The position numbers and the translations under genes are program-made. The notes under the pieces were generated by a model. That model saw nothing but the letters and a program-made list of their open reading frames with translations, ran no database searches and had not been told where the DNA came from. From the NCBI RefSeq assembly GCF_002896965.1, contig NZ_LYMM01000035.1, positions 1-64,000 of the forward strand: 64,000 nucleotides of DNA. The letters run 5' to 3'. This document shows positions 1 to 7,135 of this stretch, one piece after another; the stretch's first letter is position 1, and the number at the start of each line of letters is the position of its first letter. Source of the DNA: Novosphingobium guangzhouense. GTDB lineage: Bacteria > Pseudomonadota > Alphaproteobacteria > Sphingomonadales > Sphingomonadaceae.

Positions 1-174
1 CACAGTAATCGATGCCACGCCCAGCAGCAGGCCCACCAGCGGCGCAAAGGCAAAGACCATGATTAGGTCGTTCAGCGCCACTTGGCTCAAGGTATAGTTC
101 GGCTCACCGTCGACGAGGTTGGCCGCAATGGCCCGCGCATCGCCGACCGTTGCCCTACGAACCGAAAGGCTCAT
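1..174 (-). pseudogene. Chimeric arsN / ACR3 remnant (runs off window edge)
   Basis: The frame opens at an ATG at 172-174 that overlaps the arsC stop as ATGA, and stays open to the window edge. Its first 18 residues ([18 protein letters not shown]) look like the start of a GNAT acetyltransferase of the ArsN type often found in ars operons. Without a frame break the next residues ([20 protein letters not shown]) match the middle of an ACR3 arsenite permease, followed by a transmembrane stretch [17 protein letters not shown] complete ACR3 has roughly 100 or more residues and several membrane helices before this point, so the rest of arsN and the start of ACR3 seem to have been lost in an in-frame deletion. 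The family matches are from recall, and the 3' end is outside the window. A functional fusion is possible but unlikely. Confidence 0.6.
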
Positions 175-584
175 CGCCGGGTCGCTTCCACGACTTCGCC
201 GTCTTCCTTGACGAAAGTGCCGCGCTGCTCGGCCGGCAGCAGGTCCAGCACTGCTTCGGAAGGGCGGCAGAGCTTCACGCCCAGCGGCGACACCACCAAT
301 GGCCGGTTAATGAGGATGGGATGTTCCATCATCGCGTCGACCAAGGCTTCGTTCGTCAAGGTCTCGTCGCCGAGGCCCAGTTCGGCATAAGGCGTACCCT
401 TCTCGCGCAGCAGAGCGCGCGGGGTAATGCCTGCCCGCTCGATGAGTTCCACCAGCAGTGTACGGCTTGGCGGCGTCTTCAGGTACTCGACGACATGAGG
501 CTCGATGCCAGCATTGCGGATCATGGCCAGGGCATTACGAGAGGTCCCGCAAAGCGGGTTATGGTAGATCACGATATCGGTCAT
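171..584 (-). CDS. arsC: Arsenate reductase, glutaredoxin-dependent (ArsC)
   Basis: A 137-residue cytoplasmic enzyme that reduces arsenate to arsenite using glutathione/glutaredoxin. The N-terminus has the family motif [10 protein letters not shown] with the catalytic Cys at residue 12. The later segment [20 protein letters not shown] carries the conserved arginines of the ArsC/Spx fold. Length is normal for the glutaredoxin-coupled class (about 135-141 residues). It lies 10 bases downstream of arsR and its stop overlaps the start of the next reading frame (ATGA), so arsR-arsC-(arsN/ACR3) is one operon under ArsR control. Because the permease gene behind it looks deleted, the arsenite produced may depend on an exporter encoded elsewhere. 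Confidence 0.93.
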   Translation of the reverse strand: MTDIVIYHNPLCGTSRNALAMIRNAGIEPHVVEYLKTPPSRTLLVELIERAGITPRALLREKGTPYAELGLGDETLTNEALVDAMMEHPILINRPLVVSPLGVKLCRPSEAVLDLLPAEQRGTFVKEDGEVVEATRR

Positions 585-594
585 TGTTGCCTCT

Positions 595-924
595 TCAGCA
601 GCAGGTAAGTTCGGCCAAAAGCGGCTCGCAGAGTTCGGCGCGCCCCTGGCAGCAATCCTTGGCCAGATAGACCATCAGTCCGCGCAGCGCGTCGAGGTTG
701 GCGCGCTGGATTTGTTGGCGGCCACGCTTCTCGGAAAGCACCAGTCCGGCTTTCGCCATCACGGCGAGATGCGTCGAAAACGTGCTCTGGGTCAGTCCCG
801 ATGCCTCGACCAGTTCGCCGGTCGACAGACCTTCAGGCTCGTGCCGGATCAGCAGGCGGAACGCATCGAGCCTCGTCGGATGGCCGAGAGCGGAGAGAAT
901 CGAGAGTGCATCATCAGTGCTCAT
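595..924 (-). CDS. arsR: ArsR-family arsenic-responsive repressor
   Basis: A 109-residue winged-helix repressor. The helix-turn-helix lies near residues 33-60 (LSTGELVEASGLTQSTFSTH). The protein ends in a cysteine-rich tail: Cys91-Cys92, Cys99 and Cys108-Cys109. This differs from the CxC in the DNA-recognition helix of E. coli ArsR and resembles the C-terminal As(III) site known from Acidithiobacillus ferrooxidans ArsR. It is expected to release DNA on binding arsenite. It is the first gene of the ars operon. The chosen ATG at 922-924 has no Shine-Dalgarno sequence, but the promoter just upstream places transcription start at about this codon, so the message may be leaderless. Confidence 0.92.
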   Translation of the reverse strand: MSTDDALSILSALGHPTRLDAFRLLIRHEPEGLSTGELVEASGLTQSTFSTHLAVMAKAGLVLSEKRGRQQIQRANLDALRGLMVYLAKDCCQGRAELCEPLLAELTCC

Positions 925-959
925 GCATCGGAATTATTCGATGCGAGTTGCCCCGTCAA
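925..959 (-). promoter_or_regulatory. arsR promoter and overlapping inverted-repeat operator
   Basis: On the minus strand TTGACG (959-954) is followed by a 17-base spacer and TAATTC (936-931), a good sigma-70-like promoter. A perfect inverted repeat GCATCG-N8-CGATGC covers 925-944. It overlaps the -10 box and abuts the arsR start, as expected for an ArsR autoregulatory operator. The predicted start of transcription is at or next to the arsR ATG. Confidence 0.6.
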
Positions 960-960
960 T

Positions 961-1261
961 AAAAGATCGCATATTCCCGATGTATCGGTGGCCAGCAGTA
1001 ATGGCGGCTTAGATGACTCTGAGGCGTGAAGCTGCCTTTCCGGAGACGGCCAGCTTTACGGGACCTGCCGGGCGGCACTGCGCCCATTATCGCCGTTTAG
1101 CGCGCCCTTCTGGATTCCCAGGAGCGGACACTCGCGCAATCCGGTCGCTCATAGACCTGCCAATGATGAATACCCGTTGCGATGGCATAGGATGGCCCAG
1201 CAACCGTTGATCGGGCCTATGTCGTGTTCTGTCGGCGTCTCTGGTATCCCGCTCGTCGAGG
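961..1261. other. Intergenic stretch, no gene seen
   Basis: This 300-base stretch lies between the arsR promoter and the end of the gene at 1262-1717. The open frames in it on either strand have no recognisable composition, ribosome binding site or family resemblance. I see nothing specific in it. Confidence 0.4.
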
Positions 1262-1717
1262 CTACCCGTGAGTGCTGCCAAAACCGGGGCGGATGCGATG
1301 GGCATCTTCCTCTACCTCAATTGCGCGCTGACCCGTCACCACGTCCACCATGCAATTGAAGAACTCTAAGGCTTCATAAGGCGTCGTCAGCGGCAGTTGT
1401 ACTTTTGCGCCGAGCAAGGCATTCGCTGCGTCCTCTTCGGTTGCATCCCGAAGTTGTATCAGCAGAATATCCTTACGCGCCTTGCAATCATCAAGCTGGT
1501 TACTGAGCAAATCAGCGACCAGTCTCACAAAGTCCTGCCGCTCAGGCGCTTCCGGATTTGCACGCAGGAAATCCTCGATCGAGATGCTCGTGACGGCGCC
1601 GCCTGATGAGCGGTTAGCTTCATGTACCACCGTGGTTTTGTCGGGCCCGTTCCCACGGGCCAGATACCACTGGTCGCCGTTGGAGCTGAGAGAAAATTGC
1701 AGCATCGGATGGGTCAT
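1262..1717 (-). CDS. Conserved hypothetical protein, 151 aa
   Basis: This protein starts MTHPMLQFSLSSNGDQWYLA and contains a central segment GGAVTSISIEDFLRANPEAP. I recall similar small proteins in rhizobia and sphingomonads, with a GGAVTxIxIxxFL core, but no function is known to me. There are no signal peptide, membrane segments or catalytic motifs. The start ATG at 1715-1717 has a GGAG about 12 bases upstream. It follows the gene at 1725-2042 by seven bases on the same strand, so the two are probably co-transcribed. Confidence 0.6.
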   Translation of the reverse strand: MTHPMLQFSLSSNGDQWYLARGNGPDKTTVVHEANRSSGGAVTSISIEDFLRANPEAPERQDFVRLVADLLSNQLDDCKARKDILLIQLRDATEEDAANALLGAKVQLPLTTPYEALEFFNCMVDVVTGQRAIEVEEDAHRIRPGFGSTHG

Positions 1718-1724
1718 GGCGAAT

Positions 1725-2042
1725 TCAACTCCGCGAGTGCCGAGGGAAAGCGGTGAAAATGGACTCGTTCGTCATCACCACGGCCCTCGTGCGTGACAGA
1801 CGGGGTAGCGCCGGACGATACCGGCGATCAGCTTTTACGTGAAAACCCGACGCATCTCCTCGGCGCCTTCCGGCCTCACTCAGACAAGACGAGTGCCACC
1901 GTTCGGAAGAGGCTTGATCAGCCAACTCGGGCCACGCGGACGCGGCTCGCAGGCATAGGTTACGCACCTGAGGCAGGCTTGCCGCATCTGCTAAAATTGT
2001 CTGAAAATCTGCTTGCTCGCGATAAAATACCGGCGGCGACAT
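1725..2042 (-). CDS. Small hypothetical protein, 105 aa
   Basis: The ATG at 2040-2042 is chosen because an AGGAG ribosome binding site lies eight bases upstream; longer in-frame starts lack one. The first 45 residues (MSPPVFYREQADFQTILADA, then LPQVRNLCLRAASAWPELAD) form an amphipathic alpha-helical pattern that I recall in short uncharacterised sphingomonad proteins. The remaining 60 residues are basic, low in helix propensity and look unlike the first part, so a frameshift or a neutral tail is possible. It lies upstream of, and probably in one operon with, the 151-residue hypothetical gene. Function unknown. Confidence 0.5.
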   Translation of the reverse strand: MSPPVFYREQADFQTILADAASLPQVRNLCLRAASAWPELADQASSERWHSSCLSEAGRRRGDASGFHVKADRRYRPALPRLSRTRAVVMTNESIFTAFPRHSRS

Positions 2043-2108
2043 AAATTTACTCCTGCCCCCCGGAAACAAGATTGGCGGACTTGGCAATGGTCCGCCGCTC
2101 TCGTTTGC

Positions 2109-2315
2109 TCAGGCCGACTGGAGATTGACGGCCGAGGTCTTGCCCCGACGGTCGGTTTCCAGTTCGTAGGACACGCGCTGATCCTTGTTCAGAGTACGCA
2201 TGCCCGCGCGTTCGACCGCGCTGATGTGAACGAAGGCGTCATCCCCACCCGTTTCGGGAGCGATGAAGCCGAAGCCCTTATCCGCGTTGAAGAATTTAAC
2301 GGTTCCGGTGATCAT
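2109..2315 (-). CDS. Cold-shock domain protein (CspA family)
   Basis: A 68-residue single cold-shock domain (OB fold) that binds single-stranded RNA/DNA and acts as an RNA chaperone. It starts MITGTVKFFNADKGFGFI, which carries RNP1 (KGFGFI), and has RNP2-like DDAFVHIS further on. The ATG at 2313-2315 is preferred over longer frames because AAGGA lies about eight bases upstream and the domain begins at once. Length and sequence are typical. It is monocistronic and probably transcribed from the AT-rich region shared with the divergent thioesterase gene. Confidence 0.93.
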   Translation of the reverse strand: MITGTVKFFNADKGFGFIAPETGGDDAFVHISAVERAGMRTLNKDQRVSYELETDRRGKTSAVNLQSA

Positions 2316-2520
2316 GTGGGTATCCTTTGCCCAATGCAGTATGACGGGCATGCGCCAATGGCGGCGCATCCCGGCTTCGTGAGGCTAGTAAAGGACAAAG
2401 GGGAGCCTTGGCGGCCCAATATCCGTCATAGGCGACGTTTCAGCTTGGCTCTTGTACGCGCTTTCGAAAAAATAGATAGCCCGAATTGGATTGCCATTCG
2501 AAAATGAATCCAGAGTGTCA

Positions 2521-2533
2521 TATCACTGTGATA
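2521..2533. promoter_or_regulatory. 13-base perfect palindrome upstream of thioesterase
   Basis: TATCACTGTGATA is a perfect palindrome about ten bases upstream of the preferred thioesterase start. It could be a binding site for a dimeric regulator. No regulator is recognised nearby, so this is only a candidate. Confidence 0.3.
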
Positions 2534-2542
2534 CATGGCGCC

Positions 2543-2971
2543 ATGAATTCTTCTCAATTGCACGATTGCCCTTTGATAATCGAAATCGATGACATCGACT
2601 TTATGGGTCATGTCAATAATTCTATCTATTTGAAATGGGTGCAGGCAGCTGTCATCCAACATTGGCATAAGGTCGCGTCGCCTGCGGCAATTGCGGCCTA
2701 TCTATGGATCGCACTCAAACATGAGATCACGTATCGCAAGCCAGCATTCCTTCGCGACCAGCTGACGGCCAATGTGGTGCTGGAGCAGGTCCGGCGGGAA
2801 AGCGCATTCTACGAAACGACGATCCGGCGCGGCAGCGAAGTGATTGCCGAGGTGAAATCGCGTTGGTGCTGCGTTGATGCCGTGACACAGCGTCCAGTCC
2901 GGGTGACAGCCGCCGTAATGGCATGTTTCTTCCCCGAAGCCGCCGATGAGCAGGCCGCTCCAGCGTTATGA
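2543..2971 (+). CDS. Acyl-CoA thioesterase, 4-hydroxybenzoyl-CoA thioesterase-like hotdog fold
   Basis: The protein has the hotdog signature DIDFMGHVNNSIYLKWVQ close to its N-terminus, in which the Asp and the HVNN..Y pattern mark the active site of the YbgC/4HBT class. It should hydrolyse a small or medium acyl-CoA. With the ATG at 2543 it has 142 residues, the usual size. In-frame ATGs at 2486 and 2504 would add 13-19 residues with no family resemblance, and none of the three has a clear ribosome binding site. The first third is noticeably richer in A+T than neighbouring genes. It stands alone and ends six bases into the convergent transglutaminase gene. Confidence 0.8.
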   Translation: MNSSQLHDCPLIIEIDDIDFMGHVNNSIYLKWVQAAVIQHWHKVASPAAIAAYLWIALKHEITYRKPAFLRDQLTANVVLEQVRRESAFYETTIRRGSEVIAEVKSRWCCVDAVTQRPVRVTAAVMACFFPEAADEQAAPAL

Positions 2972-3790
2972 TGAAGCAAGACCCACTCTGTCTTCGTCCG
3001 TGTAGATGTCGAACCGGGAAAGTGTGACAGGTCCGAAAGTCATCGTCAGCGCCGCATCGGCCGCGTCCCGTCCTCGCGCCATCAATATTCGCCCGCTGCG
3101 AGGGCGGTTGTGCCTTGCATCAAAGACATACCAGCGATCGCCCAGCCACACTTCAAACCATGCTGAAAAATCCATGTCGCCCAGTGGCTTTGGCAAGTCC
3201 ATGTCACCAAGATATCCGGTACAGTAGCGTGCGGGTACGTTCATGCAGCGGCAGAGCGCGATCGCCAGATGGGCAAAATCACGGCAGACACCTTCGCGCT
3301 CCTCGAACACATCCCACGCTGTCTTTGTCGGCCTTGCCTTCATGTAGTCGAAGCGAATGTGACGATGTACAAAATCCACGATCGCCTGGACCAGCGCCCA
3401 CCCCGGAGGAGTGTTGCCGAACAAATCCCATGCCACTTCGCTCAGCCGGTCCGTCTCGCAGTAGCGGCTCGCCAGAAGGTAGAGCATCACATCGTCCGGC
3501 AAAGCCTCGATCGATGACTGCAATGCCTCCGGTGCCACCGGGTCAGGCTGGAAATCATCCTCGATGACAAAGCCGCAGGACAACGTCAGACCGCCGGCCG
3601 GAATGGTAATGCGGGTGCAGGTGTTGCCGAAGCTGTCGACGTAGTCGTAGAGCGGGACGTCGGGCGTCGTGAACAGGCGCTGCGGCGTGCGCAAATCCTT
3701 GTTGCGCGAAGCATGGACGCTCAGGTGCGCCAGCATCGGCACAGGCTGCTCGCAGGTGAAAGCGATATCGTATCCCGCGCGGATCAGCAT
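2966..3790 (-). CDS. Transglutaminase-like cysteine peptidase family protein
   Basis: A 274-residue protein with a beta-rich N-terminal half and a C-terminal transglutaminase core. The core Cys lies in EGVCRDFAHLAIALCR (Cys169) and the Asp is probably Asp224 in YVFDARHN. At the position where many members have the catalytic His before AW, this one has DFSAWFEVW (Ser209). This may be normal for the subfamily, which I recall from rhizobia, or may mean altered catalysis. No signal peptide is seen, so a cytoplasmic location is inferred. Its start overlaps the preceding MbcA/ParS-like gene by seven bases, so the two are translated together. Confidence 0.85.
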   Translation of the reverse strand: MLIRAGYDIAFTCEQPVPMLAHLSVHASRNKDLRTPQRLFTTPDVPLYDYVDSFGNTCTRITIPAGGLTLSCGFVIEDDFQPDPVAPEALQSSIEALPDDVMLYLLASRYCETDRLSEVAWDLFGNTPPGWALVQAIVDFVHRHIRFDYMKARPTKTAWDVFEEREGVCRDFAHLAIALCRCMNVPARYCTGYLGDMDLPKPLGDMDFSAWFEVWLGDRWYVFDARHNRPRSGRILMARGRDAADAALTMTFGPVTLSRFDIYTDEDRVGLASS

Positions 3791-4050
3791 GCAGGCTTCA
3801 GGTCCGCAAGGGCGCGCTCCACCCGGCTTAAGCCCTCCGCAGATTCCACGGCGAGATCAAGGGGCCTCCCGCCCAGTTTGCAGCAAGCCGTGTTGAGATA
3901 GGCGATGGCCTCGTCCCGACTTTCGAATGCTTCAAGCGCCAGTCTCGTTGCCAGACCCTGGCGACTTGCCGCATCTGGGGCCAGTTTAGGCCGGTCCGAC
4001 CAACGCATTTTCGCGCGGGTCGGTCGAGCGGGCTTTTCGTCGCTTTCCAT
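3784..4050 (-). CDS. MbcA/ParS/Xre antitoxin C-terminal-like protein, 88 aa
   Basis: The C-terminal half (DEAIAYLNTACCKLGGRPLD, then LAVESAEGLSRVERALADL) resembles the toxin-binding domain of the Xre/MbcA/ParS antitoxins (former DUF2384), with the typical LxTxxxxLGGRxPLDL pattern. There is no helix-turn-helix, and the first 30 residues are basic and probably disordered. An AGGAAAT lies just before the ATG at 4048-4050. Antitoxins of this class normally sit beside a RES-domain toxin. Here the overlapping neighbour is a transglutaminase-like protein, so this may be a solitary domain with another role. The family call is from memory of the motif. Confidence 0.6.
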   Translation of the reverse strand: MESDEKPARPTRAKMRWSDRPKLAPDAASRQGLATRLALEAFESRDEAIAYLNTACCKLGGRPLDLAVESAEGLSRVERALADLKPAC

Positions 4051-4362
4051 TTCGGATTTCCTATTGATACGGCCGCATCCGATGTGCGGCGATCTTCCAG
4101 AGCATGCTGGTTATCTGGACCTGTCCAATTGAGGAGCCGGTCGCGATCTCAAGCACGGTGCATGCGCGATCGGGAGCTGTGCTGAACAGGAAATCCCGTG
4201 CGGCCACCCGGCCGCCCAGCAGGGCAAATGCAAGATCGGTTATCTCGCTGCGCCGCTGAAAAGTCAGATCGTCTCTCGACACCCGATTCCATTGTCGTCC
4301 GCACGGCGGGATGCCCGTTGGGCGCGACCTCGGGCATGCGAAGTGGTTCGCCGCAGGCCAGT
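4051..4362. other. Stretch without a confident gene
   Basis: A minus-strand frame at 4061-4372 (103 codons) could encode a protein whose second half looks plausible (EITDLAFALLGGRVAARDFL), but it has no ribosome binding site and I recognise no family. It overlaps the end of the 57-residue gene upstream by ten bases. I leave it as possible but unsupported. Confidence 0.25.
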
Positions 4363-4536
4363 TCATGACCATTGGGGATAGGCAGATACACCCATGTCCT
4401 GCCGTAGCCGGGCAATCCTGGTTTCATAATGCCGCACCAGATCGAACCGCGACCCGGCATCACGATTACCCTTGTTATGGGTGGCGAACTGGATGAGGGC
4501 AATCTGATGGTGATAAAGTAGCTGATTGAGGTCCAT
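4363..4536 (-). CDS. Small conserved hypothetical protein, 57 aa
   Basis: The ATG at 4534-4536 is preceded by AAGGAGAG at ideal spacing, which sets this start over a longer in-frame ATG at 4638. The product begins MDLNQLLYHHQIALIQFATH and continues with an amphipathic, charged helix (RFDLVRHYETRIARLRQDMG). Short proteins with the MDLNxLLYxxQ start occur in many rhizobia and sphingomonads as far as I recall, without known function. No membrane segment is present. Confidence 0.55.
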   Translation of the reverse strand: MDLNQLLYHHQIALIQFATHNKGNRDAGSRFDLVRHYETRIARLRQDMGVSAYPQWS

Positions 4537-4845
4537 GCAGGCTCTCCTTGTTTTGCGGGAGCGCGCTTGGTCTCTCAGTCGCCGAGGTGCAGAAATGACC
4601 GGCAATATTTTTTCTTTAAACCATTTGATCCGGATCACCGAGCAAATTCGTTGAATGGACGAAATATTTAAAAAATTCCGTCCTCATTGAAAAATCTATT
4701 TTCCGATGTATATGGAGTTCTCTGCGTCGTTTTGACGAAATTGCGCCTGCAGTGCGCATGCTCTTTCAGACATCAGCATGGCTCTCATGACCGCCGCTTT
4801 TGCGCATGCATGTCGGCGGGTGCACTCAATTTCGGGATATCATGA
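4537..4845. other. AT-rich intergenic promoter region
   Basis: This 309-base region separates the divergent genes at 4363-4536 (minus) and 4846 (plus). It is clearly richer in A+T than the flanks, with runs such as ATATTTAAAAAATT near 4665-4680. It probably carries both promoters and an untranslated leader for the IF-1-like gene. No specific operator was recognised. Confidence 0.4.
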
Positions 4846-5115
4846 TTGGCCAAGGAAGAATTGCTGACGATGGAAGGCTTTATCGAGGAAATCCTCCCCG
4901 ATGGCCGCTTCGCGGTTCTGCTTGATAATGAGCACAAGATCATTGCCTACACGGCGGGCAAGATGCGCAAGTTCCGCATCCGCTCGGTGGTGGGAGATCG
5001 CGTGCATGTCGAAATGACACCTTACGATCTTTCGAAGGGCCGGATCGTGTTTCGGGAAAAAACGCCCGGACAAGGCGGAGGGCCGCCGAGACGGCGCAGC
5101 GGTTTTAGAAGATAA
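4846..5115 (+). CDS. infA: Translation initiation factor IF-1 paralogue with basic tail
   Basis: The first 70 residues are a complete IF-1 OB fold (start [20 protein letters not shown]; also [11 protein letters not shown] near residue 58). IF-1 binds the 30S A site during initiation. The frame must start at a TTG codon at 4846-4848, because that codon gives the conserved MAKEExL start; the next ATG (4870) would cut off the first strand. A normal IF-1 has about 72 residues, while this one has 89, ending in a Gly/Pro/Arg tail ([15 protein letters not shown]). Together with its accessory surroundings, this suggests a second, specialised copy and not the housekeeping infA. A 48-codon reading frame follows 29 bases later. 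Confidence 0.88.
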   Translation: MAKEELLTMEGFIEEILPDGRFAVLLDNEHKIIAYTAGKMRKFRIRSVVGDRVHVEMTPYDLSKGRIVFREKTPGQGGGPPRRRSGFRR

Positions 5116-5144
5116 AAGCGGAAGAATCCGCATCATAGGAAAAC

Positions 5145-5291
5145 ATGCATACCAATATCCAAGGCGCGCAAAAGCGTCCCGAAAATGCCATCTACCAATC
5201 AGTGGCCGGACATCACGGTCCGGTTCAGCCGCCCATCGGCCTGCTGAGCCGGGATCATTTGCGGCGTCTTGTCGCTGCCATGGTCGATTGA
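5145..5291 (+). CDS. Small hypothetical protein, 48 aa
   Basis: An ATG at 5145 with AGGA five to eight bases upstream opens a 48-residue frame (MHTNIQGAQKRPENAIYQSV, later IGLLSRDHLRRLVAAMVD). The C-terminal part is an amphipathic helix. It lies 29 bases after the IF-1-like gene on the same strand and is probably co-transcribed with it. I recognise no family. The good ribosome binding site and protein-like composition support it. Confidence 0.45.
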   Translation: MHTNIQGAQKRPENAIYQSVAGHHGPVQPPIGLLSRDHLRRLVAAMVD

Positions 5292-5383
5292 TCCACCCTT
5301 GATTTCAACCGGTGCGCCATCTCGTTTAGATGGCGCGCTGCCCAACCTTCTGGACGCACCAAATTGGCGTGCGCCGCAGCGGC

Positions 5384-5746
5384 TCAAGAGAGAAGGTTCG
5401 CTAATGCCTCCGTGAGCGCTCGTTCCCGGTACGGCTTTTCAAGGAAGATAGCGCCGGCAGGCATTTCGTGCCGAGCCAGCGGCCTGCGTCCCGAAGTAAT
5501 AATGATGCCGATCATCGGGTGGCGAGCGCGTGCTTCAAAAGCCAGGGCTACGCCGTCGATCGGGCCCGGCATGTCTATGTCGGTGAACAGGATCGCGATC
5601 GAAGGGTTCTCCGCGAGGATGCTGAGAGCACGTGTAGCGTTCGTTGCTTCTTTCGTAATCAATCCCGCGCTTTCGACCATGTCGCAGGCGGCCAGCAAAA
5701 TAATGGGCTCATCCTCGACAACGAGGACGATCGATAGAGGCGGCAT
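5384..5746 (-). CDS. Single-domain response regulator (CheY-like receiver)
   Basis: A 120-residue stand-alone receiver domain. The acidic pair lies in VVEDEP near residue 11, the phospho-acceptor Asp in FTDIDMPG near residue 56, the switch Ser/Thr in IITSGRRP and the conserved Lys in LEKPYRER. No output domain follows, so it must act through protein contacts, as FixJ/PhyR-type or phosphorelay single receivers of alphaproteobacteria do. No histidine kinase is adjacent. The only kinase in the window is 12 kb away on the other strand. Confidence 0.9.
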   Translation of the reverse strand: MPPLSIVLVVEDEPIILLAACDMVESAGLITKEATNATRALSILAENPSIAILFTDIDMPGPIDGVALAFEARARHPMIGIIITSGRRPLARHEMPAGAIFLEKPYRERALTEALANLLS

Positions 5747-6284
5747 GAAATGACAGCTTTCTGCGGGGCGCAGCAGTCAGCCCGGCATGCCGTCCCGATT
5801 TCATGGGCCGAGGCTCTCAGGCCCCGATCGAGCCCAATTAGCAAAACAGCGACAGGTCCTATGAGTTCCGGGGTCATTTGAATATTCGGCCAATTTGCAA
5901 AGATGTCGCGTTGATAGGCGAAACGAATGCTTCAAATCGGCGGGATAGCCAGCGTCGGGATTTTCCACCCGACCAACGTAATATGCAAGTGATCTGTAGG
6001 ATAATGTTTTTAATATTTTCGCAAGAAAACTTACCCGTCTGAATTGACAAAACTTGTTGCGCAACATCTGAAAGTCGGCTGCCGCAATGAACATCATGAA
6101 CTGCTGAGCGTTCGAGAGCTCCCTCAGCCGACTTTTGCCAACGGCGGCTATTATGATAGCTGAGCTACGAAGCAGACATTCGCCTGTCGGCCAAAAAGCG
6201 ACCGTCTAAACTCCGGAAAGTTTGCCTACCGGAGTTAGGGGCGGCGGGGAAAGCAACCGCCCCGCTAGGCTCCGCGTGCCTGCG
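5747..6284. other. Gene-free stretch before an IS remnant
   Basis: About 540 bases hold no convincing reading frame. The second half contains small hairpin-forming repeats, for example CTCCGG..CCGGAG near 6211-6234 and GGGGCGG..CCGCCCC near 6238-6264, just before the transposase remnant. It probably contains the response-regulator promoter on the minus strand and debris from an insertion event. Confidence 0.35.
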
Positions 6285-6629
6285 AGGGATGACCAGTTGC
6301 GCGCCCGCTGGCCAAGGCTCGGCGCTTGCATGGACGATGCCGAGCATGACGTGCTCGCCTACATGACCTTCCCCGAGCAGCACCGGGTCAAGCTCCACAG
6401 CGCCAATCCGCTGGAACGCCTGAACAAGGAAGTGAAGCGCCGCGCCGATGTGGTCGGCATCTTCCCGAACGAGGACAGCATCATCCGCCTCGTCGGCGCC
6501 GTCCTGCTCGAGCAGAATGACGAATACCAGCTCCAGCACCGCTACATGCAGATCGAGGGCATGGCCGCCCTTGCCACACCAATGATCGAAGAGGCACAGC
6601 CGCTACAGATTACACCCAAGGCCGCCTGA
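6285..6629 (+). pseudogene. IS256-family (mutator type) transposase, C-terminal remnant
   Basis: From about 6285 the frame reads like the last 110 residues of an IS256-family transposase: [39 protein letters not shown] and [20 protein letters not shown], including the conserved Glu-region of the DDE domain. The N-terminal two thirds, including the first two catalytic Asp residues, are missing, and the upstream sequence does not match. The copy is therefore a dead, 5'-truncated fragment. It marks past insertion activity at the border between the patchy first 7 kb and the more uniform sequence after it. Confidence 0.8.
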
Positions 6630-7100
6630 AAATGCAGCCCAGTGGCCACAACCGATTTTACACCACATTGACGGACGCGACCGTCGCGGTAGGCGTCCCC
6701 ACAAGATTTATCCACAACCAACACACAACTCGCCGCTCATCCGAGGCGCCATGCCCCATTCTCATTTCGAGCCGTACCATCGCACTACAGTCCACGCGAA
6801 ATTGGTTGTTTTTTTTGGCTGCTGCAGGCGATTGACATATGGATAACATTACTTTTCAACGTGTTACACCTTAGGGATTCGTCATGTCTCCCCGACCAAC
6901 TTCCTCATTCTCAAAACTTGAAGGTCGCGCATCGGCCCTAGCGACGAAGGTCGCGACGACCGGGATGCCGATCGTCGCGACCGCTGCCGGTTGACAGGGG
7001 GGTAGCTCTCGCTGGCCCGCGGCAGCGGGATCAATCTCTACGCTCAACAGCTTGAGTCCAATCCGCAATTTTCCCGGATGACTATTTACCATGCGCCGGC
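6630..7100. other. Non-coding region between IS remnant and radical SAM gene
   Basis: About 470 bases without a supported gene. The first part probably holds the right end of the IS256-type element. The later part includes a TTGACA at 6834 in an AT-rich stretch, but a better promoter for the downstream operon is at 7101-7129. Confidence 0.35.
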
Positions 7101-7133
7101 TTGCCTTGATGGTGAATGGAACATATAAAGAAC
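7101..7133 (+). promoter_or_regulatory. Promoter with alphaproteobacterial LexA (SOS) box
   Basis: TTGCCT (7101-7106), a 17-base spacer and TATAAA (7124-7129) form a good promoter. GAAC-N7-GAAC at 7119-7133 is an exact match to the alphaproteobacterial SOS box (GTTC-N7-GTTC on the other strand) and covers the -10 element, an ideal place for repression. The operon it would control encodes DNA-repair proteins, which supports the assignment. Confidence 0.7.
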
Positions 7134-7135
7134 AC

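Noticed and set aside
3784..4050. A toxin-antitoxin pair
   Set aside because: No RES-domain or other toxin is adjacent, and the transglutaminase neighbour is not a known toxin.
6285..6629. A complete insertion sequence
   Set aside because: Only the transposase C-terminus is present and no matching left end was seen.
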